This document shows, in pieces, positions 36,348 through 45,555 of a DNA stretch of 64,000 nucleotides. The position numbers and the translations under genes are program-made. Numbering within the stretch: position 1 is the stretch's first letter; each line of letters starts with the position of its first letter. The notes below the pieces were generated by a model. That model was not told where the DNA came from and ran no database searches. It saw nothing but the letters and a program-made list of their open reading frames with translations. Origin of the DNA: VRUE01 sp036524775 (GTDB taxonomy: Bacteria; Actinomycetota; Thermoleophilia; Solirubrobacterales; 70-9); the NCBI GenBank assembly GCA_036524775.1, contig DATDBO010000040.1, forward strand, positions 1 to 64,000, written 5' to 3'.

Positions 36348-37255
36348 CGCGGCTGCCAGTTGAGCTCGCGCTTTGCCTTGGCATTGGAGGCGCCGCGCAG
36401 GCTGACGGCCTGCTCGGCGACCGACTTGCCGGCTACGAGCCTCGCCAGCCAGAAGGGGACCTGGCGGGGCGGCTTGGCGCCGAGCGCCTCGGCGTAAACC
36501 GGTAGCCATTCGTGCAACGGCGCCGGCTCGTCGTCGACGATGTTGTAGACGCCGGGGGCGCCGTGGTCGAGGGTGGCGAGCGCCGCACCCGCCGCGTCCT
36601 CGACGTGCAAGAAGGAGAAGGTGCCGGTGCCCCCGCCGACGACCGGGAAGCGGCGGCGCTGGACTTCGCGGCCGAGGTGGCCGTCGCGGGCGAAGTAGGT
36701 GCCGGGGCCGTAGAACTGGCCGTAGCGCAGGACCAAGCCCTCGAAGTCGGTGGACTCGACCACCTCGCGCTCGTGCTCGAGCATCACCTGCACGGCCGGG
36801 CCGAAGTGTCCCGGCGCGTCGTCGAAGGGCCGCGCCCCCTCGTTCTTGACCCAATCGCCCTCCGGCGCGTAGAGGAAGGAGATGCTCTGGGTGAGGAAGC
36901 GATGCGCGCCGGCGGCGCGGGCAGCGTCGGCGAGGTTGTGGCCACCCTCGCGCCGCACCCGGTTCGTCTCCTCGTAGAAGGACGCCTTGCGCGGGTCGTA
37001 GCGCTGGGGGAGACTCGTCAGCTGGTTGACGACGACGTCGGGCGCGGCTCCCTTCACGGCCGCCTCGACCGCTGCCGCATCGAAGGCGTCGCAGACGACC
37101 GCCTGCGCGCCTGCTGCGCGGATCTCCTCGGCGCGCTCCTCCCGCCGCGTCGTCCCGGTCACCTCGTGGCCGGCGGCGACGAGCCGGCGCACCAGCGGCC
37201 TGCCGATCGCACCGCTCGCGCCGGCGACGAAGACCTTCAGCGCCCGCTCACTCAT
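36305..37255 (-). CDS. NAD(P)-dependent epimerase/dehydratase (extended SDR)
   Basis: The protein has 316 residues from ATG 37255. The Rossmann motif GASGAIGRPLVRRL follows the first strand, then the SDR core: FLTQSISFLYAP replaces the usual YxxxK context, and LRYGQFYGPGTYF closes the substrate region. Further on are FLHVEDAAGAALATL and GVYNIVDDEP, typical of sugar-nucleotide or atypical NAD(P)H-binding SDRs. The substrate is unknown. Its end overlaps the small membrane gene on the other strand. Confidence 0.85.
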   Translation of the reverse strand: MSERALKVFVAGASGAIGRPLVRRLVAAGHEVTGTTRREERAEEIRAAGAQAVVCDAFDAAAVEAAVKGAAPDVVVNQLTSLPQRYDPRKASFYEETNRVRREGGHNLADAARAAGAHRFLTQSISFLYAPEGDWVKNEGARPFDDAPGHFGPAVQVMLEHEREVVESTDFEGLVLRYGQFYGPGTYFARDGHLGREVQRRRFPVVGGGTGTFSFLHVEDAAGAALATLDHGAPGVYNIVDDEPAPLHEWLPVYAEALGAKPPRQVPFWLARLVAGKSVAEQAVSLRGASNAKAKRELNWQPRYPSWRRGFREGLD

Positions 37256-37272
37256 CGGGCACAGCCTACGGC

Positions 37273-38226
37273 TCAGAAGACGAAGATGTCTTCGCCGAAC
37301 TCGATGCGGTTGTAGATCTCGGGCTGGTCGGCGATGAAGGTGCGGATGCAGCCGTGGCTGGCGGGGTAGTCGGGCACCGATTCGTAGCCGTGCACGGCGT
37401 AGCCGCCGTAGAAGTAGAAGGAGTAGTACATGCCGTGCGAGTTGTAGCCGGGTTCGGTGCGGATGAACTCGAAGTGACCGGTGACGGTGGGGGTCGAGGA
37501 CTTGCCGGAGGAGACCGGGTAGATCGCGTACGGCTTGTCGCCCTTGGCGAAGACGAGGACCTGCTTGGAGAGCGGCGCCTCGACGTGGCGCCCGGCGCCG
37601 GGGTGGCGCACGCGGTAGCCGCCCTTGCCGGCGAAGGCGCGCTTGACGAGGCCCTTGCCGGCGCGCATGCTGCGCGTCATGTCGTTGACTTTGCGGTAGG
37701 CGAGCACGCCCCGGGCGGTCTTGCCGCCGAAGCAGCGGCCGTCGTTGGCGATGTAGCCCATCTTGCGCATCGCCTTCTTGAAGCCGATCACGGCGGGGCC
37801 ACAGTCGCCTTCGTGCAAAGAGGGGAAGCTGACCTTCCAGCTCTTGCGCACAGTGCTGTCGGCGCCCAATGCCGCGGTCGCGACGTGCTTGGCACTGACC
37901 GCGTACTTGCCCGCCTCCTCGATGCGGATCTTCGCCCGAAAGACGCCGACGCCGCCCTTGCCCTTGCTCAACCCCACCTTCTGGTGCTGGACGCGGCGGC
38001 CGTCGACGTAGAAGCTGACGTCGACCTTCTGCCCGGCGACGTAGGGCTCGACGGTGCCGATCGCCGGCACGGTGCTGTAGATCCGCGCCCTGCCGTCGTT
38101 CAGGTGACCGATGTGCGTGATCTTCACGGTCGCCTCCGGCGGCCCCTTTGGCTGCGCCGCACCAGCCGTGGCCGGAAGCATCAACAGGGCCACGAGCGAA
38201 AGGACGAAGACAAGGCGGCGATTCAT
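37273..38226 (-). CDS. L,D-transpeptidase (YkuD family), secreted
   Basis: The protein has 317 residues from ATG 38226 (an ATG at 38238 is possible). After a signal peptide (LSLVALLMLPATAGA) come an Ig-like domain, a peptidoglycan-binding-like region (GDCGPAVIGFKKAMRKMGY), and the catalytic domain with YAVHGYESVP and SHGCIRT, whose cysteine is the nucleophile. It would form 3-3 crosslinks in peptidoglycan. The class A PBP is encoded 1.2 kb away on the other strand. Confidence 0.93.
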   Translation of the reverse strand: MNRRLVFVLSLVALLMLPATAGAAQPKGPPEATVKITHIGHLNDGRARIYSTVPAIGTVEPYVAGQKVDVSFYVDGRRVQHQKVGLSKGKGGVGVFRAKIRIEEAGKYAVSAKHVATAALGADSTVRKSWKVSFPSLHEGDCGPAVIGFKKAMRKMGYIANDGRCFGGKTARGVLAYRKVNDMTRSMRAGKGLVKRAFAGKGGYRVRHPGAGRHVEAPLSKQVLVFAKGDKPYAIYPVSSGKSSTPTVTGHFEFIRTEPGYNSHGMYYSFYFYGGYAVHGYESVPDYPASHGCIRTFIADQPEIYNRIEFGEDIFVF

Positions 38227-38262
38227 CGGCCCGCGCATTCTTACGGATGCCCCGGCGCGAGG

Positions 38263-38937
38263 CTACTGCGCGAGCAGGGCTACTGAGTTGTTGAGGGCGT
38301 GGAGGACGATGCCGGGGACTATCGAGCCGGTCCGCTCGTAGAGCAGGCAGAGGATCACGCCGAAGGCGATCAGCGGGGGGACGGCGCCGGCGCCGGTGAC
38401 GAAGTGCATCGCGCCGAAGATCGCGCCGGCGATCAGCGCGGCGGCGATCGCCGGCAGGCGGGTGCGCAGGCCGCCGAAGAGCATGCCGCGGAAGCAGACC
38501 TCCTCGCTGATCGGCGCCGCAACGGCGATCAACAGCACCTGCAGCGGCCAGGTGCCGAACGATTCGGCGATGTCGTCCTGTTCGGGTGAGCCGAAGATGC
38601 CGACGTAGATCGCGGCAAAGGCGAGGTAGGCGATGGCCGCGACGACCATCCAACCGATCGCTTCGCCGCCGAAGCGCCGCACGCCGAGCCGCCGTAGCGC
38701 CTCGCGCAGCGAGCTCTCCCCCCAGCGGCTCGCGACCAGCAGCGGCACGACGAGGAAGCCGAGCGCCGCGCCCAGCTGGACGACCACGTTGGCGCCGGTG
38801 CTGAGGTCCCCGCCTTCCGGCGGGTTGTCGATCAGGATCGCCGGGATACCGAGCAGGATTCCCGCGCCGAGCGCGATCAGCAGCCCGCCGATCGCCATCT
38901 GCGGGCCCCACGTCGCAGCAGGTAGTTTTGCCTCCAT
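38263..38937 (-). CDS. CPBP-family intramembrane metalloprotease
   Basis: The protein has 224 residues and about seven membrane segments. The CPBP motifs are complete: APISEEVCFRGML (EE..R), FGAMHF and HALNNS, giving the glutamate and histidine set of Abi/Rce1-type proteases. Functions in this family range from prenyl-protein processing to bacteriocin immunity. The start ATG at 38937 overlaps the divergent MscS-like start. ATG 38899 (MAIGGLL) is an alternative. Confidence 0.88.
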   Translation of the reverse strand: MEAKLPAATWGPQMAIGGLLIALGAGILLGIPAILIDNPPEGGDLSTGANVVVQLGAALGFLVVPLLVASRWGESSLREALRRLGVRRFGGEAIGWMVVAAIAYLAFAAIYVGIFGSPEQDDIAESFGTWPLQVLLIAVAAPISEEVCFRGMLFGGLRTRLPAIAAALIAGAIFGAMHFVTGAGAVPPLIAFGVILCLLYERTGSIVPGIVLHALNNSVALLAQ

Positions 38938-39352
38938 GTCGCCGGCAGTCTCACAGGTTTCGCGGTCCACGCGGACCCGGCTGCGCTTCCTTCGCCGCCT
39001 CGCGATCCTGGTCGTCTTCCTCGTCATTGCCGCGATCGCGATCGCGCAGTTCACCGAGCTGAAACGCCTCGCCACCGGCATCCTCGCCTCGACGGCGGTG
39101 CTGGCGGCGATCATCGGCTTCGCCGCCCAGCACACGATCGGCAACATGGTCGCCGGGGTGCAGCTGGCGGTCTCCCAGCCGTTCAAGATCGGCGACCGCG
39201 TCTCCTACGAGGAGGTCGAGGGCCGCGTCGTCGACATCACCCTCTCCTATACCTATGTCGACCCCGGCGACGGCACCGCCGTCGTCATCCCCAACCAGCT
39301 GCTGGTCGAAGGCGTCATCCACAACCTCTCCACCGAGGACACCCAGGCCTGA
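38936..39352 (+). CDS. Small MscS-like mechanosensitive channel
   Basis: The protein has 138 residues, about half the length of MscS. It has one membrane helix (LAILVVFLVIAAIAIAQF), then the pore-lining TM3 pattern (GILASTAVLAAIIGFAAQHT, then IGNMVAG), and the beta domain (PFKIGDRVSYEEVEGRVVDI, VIPNQLL). It should gate under membrane tension. The ATG shares two bases with the divergent protease start (CATG), so one of the starts may be further in. Confidence 0.85.
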   Translation: MSPAVSQVSRSTRTRLRFLRRLAILVVFLVIAAIAIAQFTELKRLATGILASTAVLAAIIGFAAQHTIGNMVAGVQLAVSQPFKIGDRVSYEEVEGRVVDITLSYTYVDPGDGTAVVIPNQLLVEGVIHNLSTEDTQA

Positions 39353-39382
39353 GCGCCGCGGCGGGCGAAGTACGCTCAAGCG

Positions 39383-41530
39383 ATGACGCAGCGCAACCGT
39401 CGAAGCCGGCGGCACCGCGGCGGCGCGGGCAGCAAGGTGCTCTTCGTCGCGATCGGAGTGGTCGCCCTGCTGGCGGTGGCGGTTGTCGGCGTCGCCTCCT
39501 GGGTGCTCGACGTCGCCGCCGACGCGCCCTCGCTCGCCGCCTGCGAGCGTGTGGACAAGCGCGGCAACACCGTGATCTACGCGAATGACGGCAGCAAGCT
39601 GGGTCTGGTCCGCTCCGAAGAGGCGCGCGCGCCGGTCCCGCTCGAGCGCATCCCGAAGAGCCTCCAGCGCGCCACCGTCGCGATCGAGGACGAGCGCTTC
39701 TACGAGCACGGCGGCGTCGACCCCGAGGCGATCGCCCGCGCCGCGCTGAAAAACCTCGAGGCGGGCCGCACGGTCGAGGGCGGCTCGACGATCACCCAGC
39801 AGCTCGTCCGCAACCTCTGCCTGCGCAACCCCGCCCGCGACATCGAGCGCAAGATCGTCGAGGCGAAGCTGGCGATCGAGTACGCCGAGCGCCACTCCCG
39901 GCGCCAGATCCTCGACCAATACCTGAATACGGCGACCTACGGGACGATCGACGGCGCGACCGCGGTCGGCGTCGGGGCCGGCGCGAAGATCTGGTTCTCG
40001 CGGCCGGTCTGGAAGCTGAGCCTGGCGCAGGCGGCGCTGCTGGCCGGCCTGCCGCAGGCGCCCTCCGAATACAACCCCGTGCTGCACCCGCGCGCGGCGC
40101 TCGCCCGCCGCAACGCCGTGCTCGCGAAGATGGCGAGCCTCGGCTACGTCACGCCGGTCCGGGCGCGCGCGGCTCGCGCGCGCGCCCTCGGGCTCGACCT
40201 CGACGAGGGCTACTTCGCCAAGCGCGAGCCGTACTTCTTCGACTACGTCGAAGGCGAGCTGATCGAGGTCTACGGCGCCCGCCGCGTGCGCGAGGGCGGT
40301 CTCGAGGTCCACACGACGATCGACCCGCGCCTGCAGGAGGCCGGCCTGGAGGCGATGCGCTCCGCCCTGCCCTACTCCGAAGACCCCGCCGCGGCGCTGG
40401 TTTCGATCGACCCGCGCAGCGGCGAGATCGAGGCGATGGCCTCCAGCTCCTCCTATGACGACAGCCAGTTCAACCTCGCCGCGCAGGGGCATCGCCAGCC
40501 CGGCTCGACCTTCAAGACCTTCGTCCTGACGACGGCGATCAAGCAGGGCATCGACCCCTACTCGACCTACTACACCTCCAAGCCGCTCGACCTCGACCTG
40601 CCCGAGTGGGGCCACTGGGAGGTGGCGACCGCCGACGAGGGCTACCTCGGCACGGTCAACCTGCAGCAGGCGACGGTCGCCTCCGACAACACCGTCTTCG
40701 CCCAGCTCGACCTCGACGTCGGCCCGCGCCAGGTCAAGTGGACGGCAAAGTCGATGGGGATCGAAAGCCCGCTCGACGGCATCCCGGCGGAGGGAATCGG
40801 CGGCCTGCGGATCGGCGTCTCGCCGCTGGAGATGGCCGACGCCTACGCGACCGTCGCCGCCGACGGCATCCACCGTAAGCCGGTCGCGATCGAGCGGGTC
40901 GTCTTCCCAGGCGGGCGGGTCGAGCAGCCGCAGCGGCCCGCGCCCCGCCGGGTGCTCTCCGCGCCGATCGCCTACGAGGTCTGGCGCCTGCTGCACGACA
41001 ACATCACCGAAGGCACCGGCACCGCCGCCTACACCGGCTGCCCCGGCCAGGGCGGCAAGACGGGCACGACCGACAACTTCACCGACGCCTGGTTCGCCGG
41101 CATCCAGCCCAACCTGGCGACCGTCGTCTGGGTCGGCTACCCGGAATCGAACGCGATCGAAATGACCAGCGTGCACGGCACGACCGTCTACGGAGGGACC
41201 TTCCCGGCGGAGATCTGGCACTCGCTCTATACGGGGGCGGAAGTGCCTTGCGAGGAATACGAGCCGCCCGATGGGAAAGTGAGCTGGGCCCCCTTCTACG
41301 GCTCGTTCACCAGCGGGCCGCCCGACAGCGATGACCTCGATGACGACTTCGAAGCCGAAGAGGGAGAGGAAAGCGAAGCGGAGCGGCTGGGCAAGGAAGC
41401 GACCGGCGGCTACGACCCGGACGCCTACGCACCCGGGGCCGGCCAGGAACCGACCCCGGTGCCGCCGCCCCCGCCGGCGTATGGAACCGGTGGCGGAGGG
41501 GGAGTTGACGGAGGAGCCGCGGCGGGATGA
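39383..41530 (+). CDS. Class A penicillin-binding protein (transglycosylase/transpeptidase)
   Basis: The protein has 715 residues: a cytoplasmic basic start, a membrane anchor (about 18-42), a glycosyltransferase-51 domain with catalytic Glu102 in EDERFYEHGG and GGSTITQQL, and a transpeptidase domain with Ser375 of SxxK (GSTFKTF), SDN 434-436 and KTG 559-561. It polymerises and crosslinks peptidoglycan. The tail from about 635 is acidic (DDLDDDFEAEEGEE) and then Pro/Gly-rich, probably outside the cell. It is followed by a glycosyltransferase gene 24 bases later. Confidence 0.95.
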   Translation: MTQRNRRSRRHRGGAGSKVLFVAIGVVALLAVAVVGVASWVLDVAADAPSLAACERVDKRGNTVIYANDGSKLGLVRSEEARAPVPLERIPKSLQRATVAIEDERFYEHGGVDPEAIARAALKNLEAGRTVEGGSTITQQLVRNLCLRNPARDIERKIVEAKLAIEYAERHSRRQILDQYLNTATYGTIDGATAVGVGAGAKIWFSRPVWKLSLAQAALLAGLPQAPSEYNPVLHPRAALARRNAVLAKMASLGYVTPVRARAARARALGLDLDEGYFAKREPYFFDYVEGELIEVYGARRVREGGLEVHTTIDPRLQEAGLEAMRSALPYSEDPAAALVSIDPRSGEIEAMASSSSYDDSQFNLAAQGHRQPGSTFKTFVLTTAIKQGIDPYSTYYTSKPLDLDLPEWGHWEVATADEGYLGTVNLQQATVASDNTVFAQLDLDVGPRQVKWTAKSMGIESPLDGIPAEGIGGLRIGVSPLEMADAYATVAADGIHRKPVAIERVVFPGGRVEQPQRPAPRRVLSAPIAYEVWRLLHDNITEGTGTAAYTGCPGQGGKTGTTDNFTDAWFAGIQPNLATVVWVGYPESNAIEMTSVHGTTVYGGTFPAEIWHSLYTGAEVPCEEYEPPDGKVSWAPFYGSFTSGPPDSDDLDDDFEAEEGEESEAERLGKEATGGYDPDAYAPGAGQEPTPVPPPPPAYGTGGGGGVDGGAAAG

Positions 41531-41554
41531 GATTGACGGCGCGGCCGCCCCGCG

Positions 41555-42613
41555 GTGTCTGACAGGCGGGGCCGGTGGGTCTGGGCCACGATTGTCGTCC
41601 TGGTCGCCAGCTTCGCCGTCGCCCCGGTCCTCCTCTCGCACGACGTCTACAGCTACGTCGACTACGCCCGCCTCGGCGTCGTCCACGGCCTCGATCCCTA
41701 CGTCTATCCGCCCGCGGCCGCGCCCTTCGACCCCGCCTACGCCCGCGTCACCTGGATCGACGCGACCAGCGCCTACGGGCCGCTCTTCACCCTGGCCACC
41801 TACCCGCTCGCCTGGCTGCCGGTGTGGTGGGCGGTCGCCGCGCTTAAGGCGACGGCCGCCCTCTCGGTCCTCGGCATCGCGCTCCTCGTCGCCAGGGCCG
41901 CGCCGGCGCGCGGCGTCTCCCCCCTCGGCGCGGCGGCCTTCGTCGCCCTCAATCCCCTGGTCCTGATCCACGTCGTCGGCGGCGCCCACAACGACGGCCT
42001 GGCGATGCTCGCGGCGACCCTCGGCATCGCCGCGACTCTCACCGCCCGCGAGGCGACGGCGGGCGCTGCCTTCGTAGCGGCTTTCGCGATCAAGGCCCCG
42101 GCGGCCATAGCGGCCCCCTTCGCCCTGGTCAGCGCGACACGCTTGCCGGATTCACCCCACTGGAGTGGGGTCAAATCGGGAATCGCCGCGCGCTTCCTGC
42201 TCGGGGCTGCCGTCGCCGCTCTGGCGATCGGAGTCGCCGCTTATGCCGCCTTCGGCTGGAACTGGCTCGACGCCCTCCGCCTCGCCGGCGAGAACCAGGA
42301 CCGCGCCACTCACATGAGCATCCCGATAACCCTCGCCCGCCTGACCGGCCTCGACCCGACCGCGGTCCGCATCACCGCCCTCGCCCTCTTCGCGATCGCC
42401 TTCCTCTATCTCCTTATAAGGACGTGGCGGGGATCGGACTGGCTCCGCAACGCCGCCTGGGCCTCCTTCGCCCTCCTCCTGGCAACGGCCTGGCTCCTCC
42501 CCTGGTACCTGATCTGGGCCCTGCCTCTCGCCGCTCTTTCAAGAGACCGCCCCCTCCAGCTCCTAACGATCGCCCTGACCGCCTACCAGCTCCCCGCCCG
42601 GATGCCCCTGTAG
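41555..42613 (+). CDS. Polyprenol-linked mannosyltransferase-like membrane protein (GT87/MptB-like)
   Basis: The protein has 352 residues, a GTG start and about nine to ten membrane segments. The LSHDVYSYVDYARL segment near residue 28 is the acidic loop typical of GT-C enzymes, and VVGGAHNDGLAML is a typical internal motif. Enzymes of this class use polyprenol-phosphate-mannose to extend mannans of envelope glycolipids. A palindromic stretch near codon 200 encodes PDSPHWSGVKSG, unlike the hydrophobic surroundings. The end overlaps the convergent flippase-like gene by 51 bases. Confidence 0.8.
   Translation: MSDRRGRWVWATIVVLVASFAVAPVLLSHDVYSYVDYARLGVVHGLDPYVYPPAAAPFDPAYARVTWIDATSAYGPLFTLATYPLAWLPVWWAVAALKATAALSVLGIALLVARAAPARGVSPLGAAAFVALNPLVLIHVVGGAHNDGLAMLAATLGIAATLTAREATAGAAFVAAFAIKAPAAIAAPFALVSATRLPDSPHWSGVKSGIAARFLLGAAVAALAIGVAAYAAFGWNWLDALRLAGENQDRATHMSIPITLARLTGLDPTAVRITALALFAIAFLYLLIRTWRGSDWLRNAAWASFALLLATAWLLPWYLIWALPLAALSRDRPLQLLTIALTAYQLPARMPL
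42154..42171. repeat. Palindrome inside the mannosyltransferase-like gene
   Basis: ACCCCACT (42154-42161) and AGTGGGGT (42164-42171) form an 8-bp stem with a 2-base loop. It encodes an atypical hydrophilic stretch in a membrane protein and looks like a small palindromic insertion. Confidence 0.5.
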
Positions 42614-43654
42614 CTCGGCCTCAGCCGCTTCCTCCTCAGGCGAAGCATGGATGACGCCGGTCGGGATCGACCAACCCTCGCGCTTGCCCAGCGCGGTGAC
42701 CAGCCCGACGTAGATCAGCTCGACCGCGGTCAGCACGAAGCGCACCGCGATCGCGATCAGCGAGCCGACCGCGAAGCTCTTGCCCGGCAGCGCCCCCTTC
42801 ACCGCCCAGGCGAAGGCGGCGTCGCGGATCCCCAACCCGGCCGGCGCGACCAGGGTGACCAGCGCCGCAACGTAGCCGACTGCCTGCGCCGAGCCGACCG
42901 TGAGGATCTCGTCGGTGGGGACCGTCGCGACCGAGCGGGCGACGCAGTAGACGCCGACCGAAACCACGCTCCAGTTGAGCAGGTAGAAGAGGAGCAGACC
43001 GATCACGCCGCGCAGCGGGATCACGCCGGGCAGGGGGTCGCGGCCGAATGCCCGCAGTGCGCGGTCGGCGAGAGGCCGAAAGACCGGCGGGCTGAGCAGC
43101 GCGACGAGCGCCGGGATCACCAGCACCACCGCCCAGCGCAGCGGCTGGTCCTGCAGGTCGGGGTGGCTGATCAGGAAGAAGGCGGCGAAGGCGATCCCCG
43201 ACGTCGCCGAGATCGCCTGTTCGTAGGCGATGCTCGCCATCGTGATCCGCCGCGGCACGCCGGCCCGCTCGGAGAGCAGCAGGCGCCCCAGTACATAGAG
43301 CACGCTGCCGGGCACGTAGCGGGCGAGCAGCGGCTGGCCCCAAGCGACCTGCGCCCGTCCGAACCCGATCCGGTAGCCGAGCGCGCGCAGGATCAGATCC
43401 CAGCCGAGCGCGCTGAGCGCGTAGAAGAGCGGCAGGACGAGGAATGCCGGAATCAGCCAGACGAGGTGGAAGTGGACCCCCTCGCCCTTGATCTCCGACC
43501 ACTGGTTGACGACGGTGAGGACGAGGAAGCCGAAGACGACGACCGCTATGCCGAGCTGAATCGCGAGCCGGACGCGCTTGCTGCGCGGGGGGCGGGAGCC
43601 GAAGCTGGCGGCGGTCTCACCGATCCGGTGTAGGAGTGGTTGGTCCTCTGCCAC
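42563..43654 (-). CDS. Flippase-like membrane protein (LPG-synthase-like/UPF0104)
   Basis: The protein has 363 residues, a GTG start and about eight membrane segments. The family pattern is visible as LARYVPGSVLYVLGRLLLSE, the FLERLLD-like region around ISATSGIAF, and the closing VTLVAPAGLGIRDAAF. Members move lipid-linked sugars or lipids across the membrane, or form the membrane half of MprF. Beside a GT-C mannosyltransferase, a role in envelope glycolipids is likely, though indirect. Confidence 0.83.
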   Translation of the reverse strand: MAEDQPLLHRIGETAASFGSRPPRSKRVRLAIQLGIAVVVFGFLVLTVVNQWSEIKGEGVHFHLVWLIPAFLVLPLFYALSALGWDLILRALGYRIGFGRAQVAWGQPLLARYVPGSVLYVLGRLLLSERAGVPRRITMASIAYEQAISATSGIAFAAFFLISHPDLQDQPLRWAVVLVIPALVALLSPPVFRPLADRALRAFGRDPLPGVIPLRGVIGLLLFYLLNWSVVSVGVYCVARSVATVPTDEILTVGSAQAVGYVAALVTLVAPAGLGIRDAAFAWAVKGALPGKSFAVGSLIAIAVRFVLTAVELIYVGLVTALGKREGWSIPTGVIHASPEEEAAEAELQGHPGGELVGGQGDR

Positions 43655-43718
43655 GCTTGTCGCACCTTAGTCAGGTCATGGGCTGTTACCCGGTACCCGC
43701 AGCGGGCAGAATGGCCGC

Positions 43719-44624
43719 ATGGGCGAGTTCGATCTCCTCGCGCGCGTGCGGGAACGGCTTCCTCAGCCGGGCCCCCGCGTGCGGCTCGGCAGCGGCGACG
43801 ACGCCGCCGTCTCAGTGCCCGGCGGGGCTACCGCAACCTCGGTCGACGCACTCGTCGACGGCGTCCACTTCCGCCGCCAGTGGAGCAGCCCGGCGCAGAT
43901 CGGCGCCAAGGCCCTGGCCGTCGCCCTCTCGGACCTGGCGGCGATGGGGGCGGCGCCGGGCGAGGCCTACGTCGTGCTCGGCGTCCCCGCCGACCTCGAC
44001 GAGGACGGCTGCCTCGAGCTGCTCGACGGCCTCGCCCGCGTGGCCGTCGAGACCGGCACGACGCTGGCCGGGGGAGACGTGACGCGGGCACCGGTCCTGA
44101 CCCTGGCGGTGACCGTCGTCGGCCACGCAGAGCGCGCCGAGGACCTGGTGAGGCGATCCGGTGCCCGTCCGGGCGACGTACTGGTCGTGACCGGCGAGCT
44201 GGGCGGCGCTGCGGCCGGTTTCCAGCTGCTGGAACAGGGGAAAGACGGACCGCCTGCCTTGATCGCACGCCAACTCGAGCCGAAGCCGCGCCTTGCGGAG
44301 GGGAGGATGCTGGCGAAAGCGGGCGCCACGGCGATGATCGACCTCAGCGACGGCCTCGGCGGCGACGCGGGGCACCTCGCCGAGGCAAGCGGCGTCGGAT
44401 TGAAAATCGACGCCGACTCCCTTCCACTTGCCGACGGAGTCACCGACATGGTCCTTGCCGTCTCGGGAGGCGAAGACTACGAGTTGCTCGCGGCGATTCC
44501 TCGGGATCGGGTCCCCGACGGCCCGGTGACGCCGATCGGCGAGGTCGTCGCCGGCGAGGGGGTCGAGATCAGGCTGCCTGGCGGGGAACTTCTGGAGCCG
44601 ACTGGATTCGATCAGCTGGATTGA
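43719..44624 (+). CDS. thiL: Thiamine-monophosphate kinase
   Basis: The protein has 301 residues. It phosphorylates thiamine phosphate to the active diphosphate. The AIR-synthase-like fold is clear: GSGDDAAVSVPGG, SVDALVDGVHF, ALSDLAAMGAAPGEAYVVL, AGGDVTRAP and IDLSDGLGGDAGHLAEAS, which bind Mg-ATP. No other thi gene is near. Its 3' end overlaps a small minus-strand gene. Confidence 0.93.
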   Translation: MGEFDLLARVRERLPQPGPRVRLGSGDDAAVSVPGGATATSVDALVDGVHFRRQWSSPAQIGAKALAVALSDLAAMGAAPGEAYVVLGVPADLDEDGCLELLDGLARVAVETGTTLAGGDVTRAPVLTLAVTVVGHAERAEDLVRRSGARPGDVLVVTGELGGAAAGFQLLEQGKDGPPALIARQLEPKPRLAEGRMLAKAGATAMIDLSDGLGGDAGHLAEASGVGLKIDADSLPLADGVTDMVLAVSGGEDYELLAAIPRDRVPDGPVTPIGEVVAGEGVEIRLPGGELLEPTGFDQLD

Positions 44625-44757
44625 GCGTCGCGCCGGTCAGCAGCACCCGCACACCGCGGCGGCGCAGCATCGCGCACGCGATCGCTTCCGGCCGGGGCCG
44701 GTAGGCGCCGCTCTCGACGAGGCTTTTCAGGTCGCGCTGCTCCATCACGAGCTTCAT
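44569..44757 (-). CDS. Small protein with FlgM-like motif
   Basis: The protein has 62 residues from ATG 44757. The segment LKSLVESGAYRPRPEAIAC followed by AMLRR resembles the C-terminal helix region of FlgM anti-sigma-28 factors. No flagellar genes are seen. It overlaps thiL by 56 bases, and a noncoding antisense coincidence is not excluded. Confidence 0.4.
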   Translation of the reverse strand: MKLVMEQRDLKSLVESGAYRPRPEAIACAMLRRRGVRVLLTGATLNPADRIQSAPEVPRQAA

Positions 44758-44856
44758 ATCGGCCGCCCACCCGTCAACCTTAGTTCTTGGTACTAGCACA
44801 TACGTCCACAACGCCTGACCGGTCGGTTGGCCGGACAGCCGGACTACTCTTTGTCC

Positions 44857-45551
<695 letters not shown>

Positions 45552-45555
<4 letters not shown>

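Noticed and set aside
38951..41989. A 1012-codon open frame on the minus strand
   Set aside because: It is antisense to the class A PBP, the MscS-like gene and the mannosyltransferase, which all have full motifs. Its translation is low-complexity Arg/Asp/Gly/Val-rich sequence typical of shadows in GC-rich DNA.
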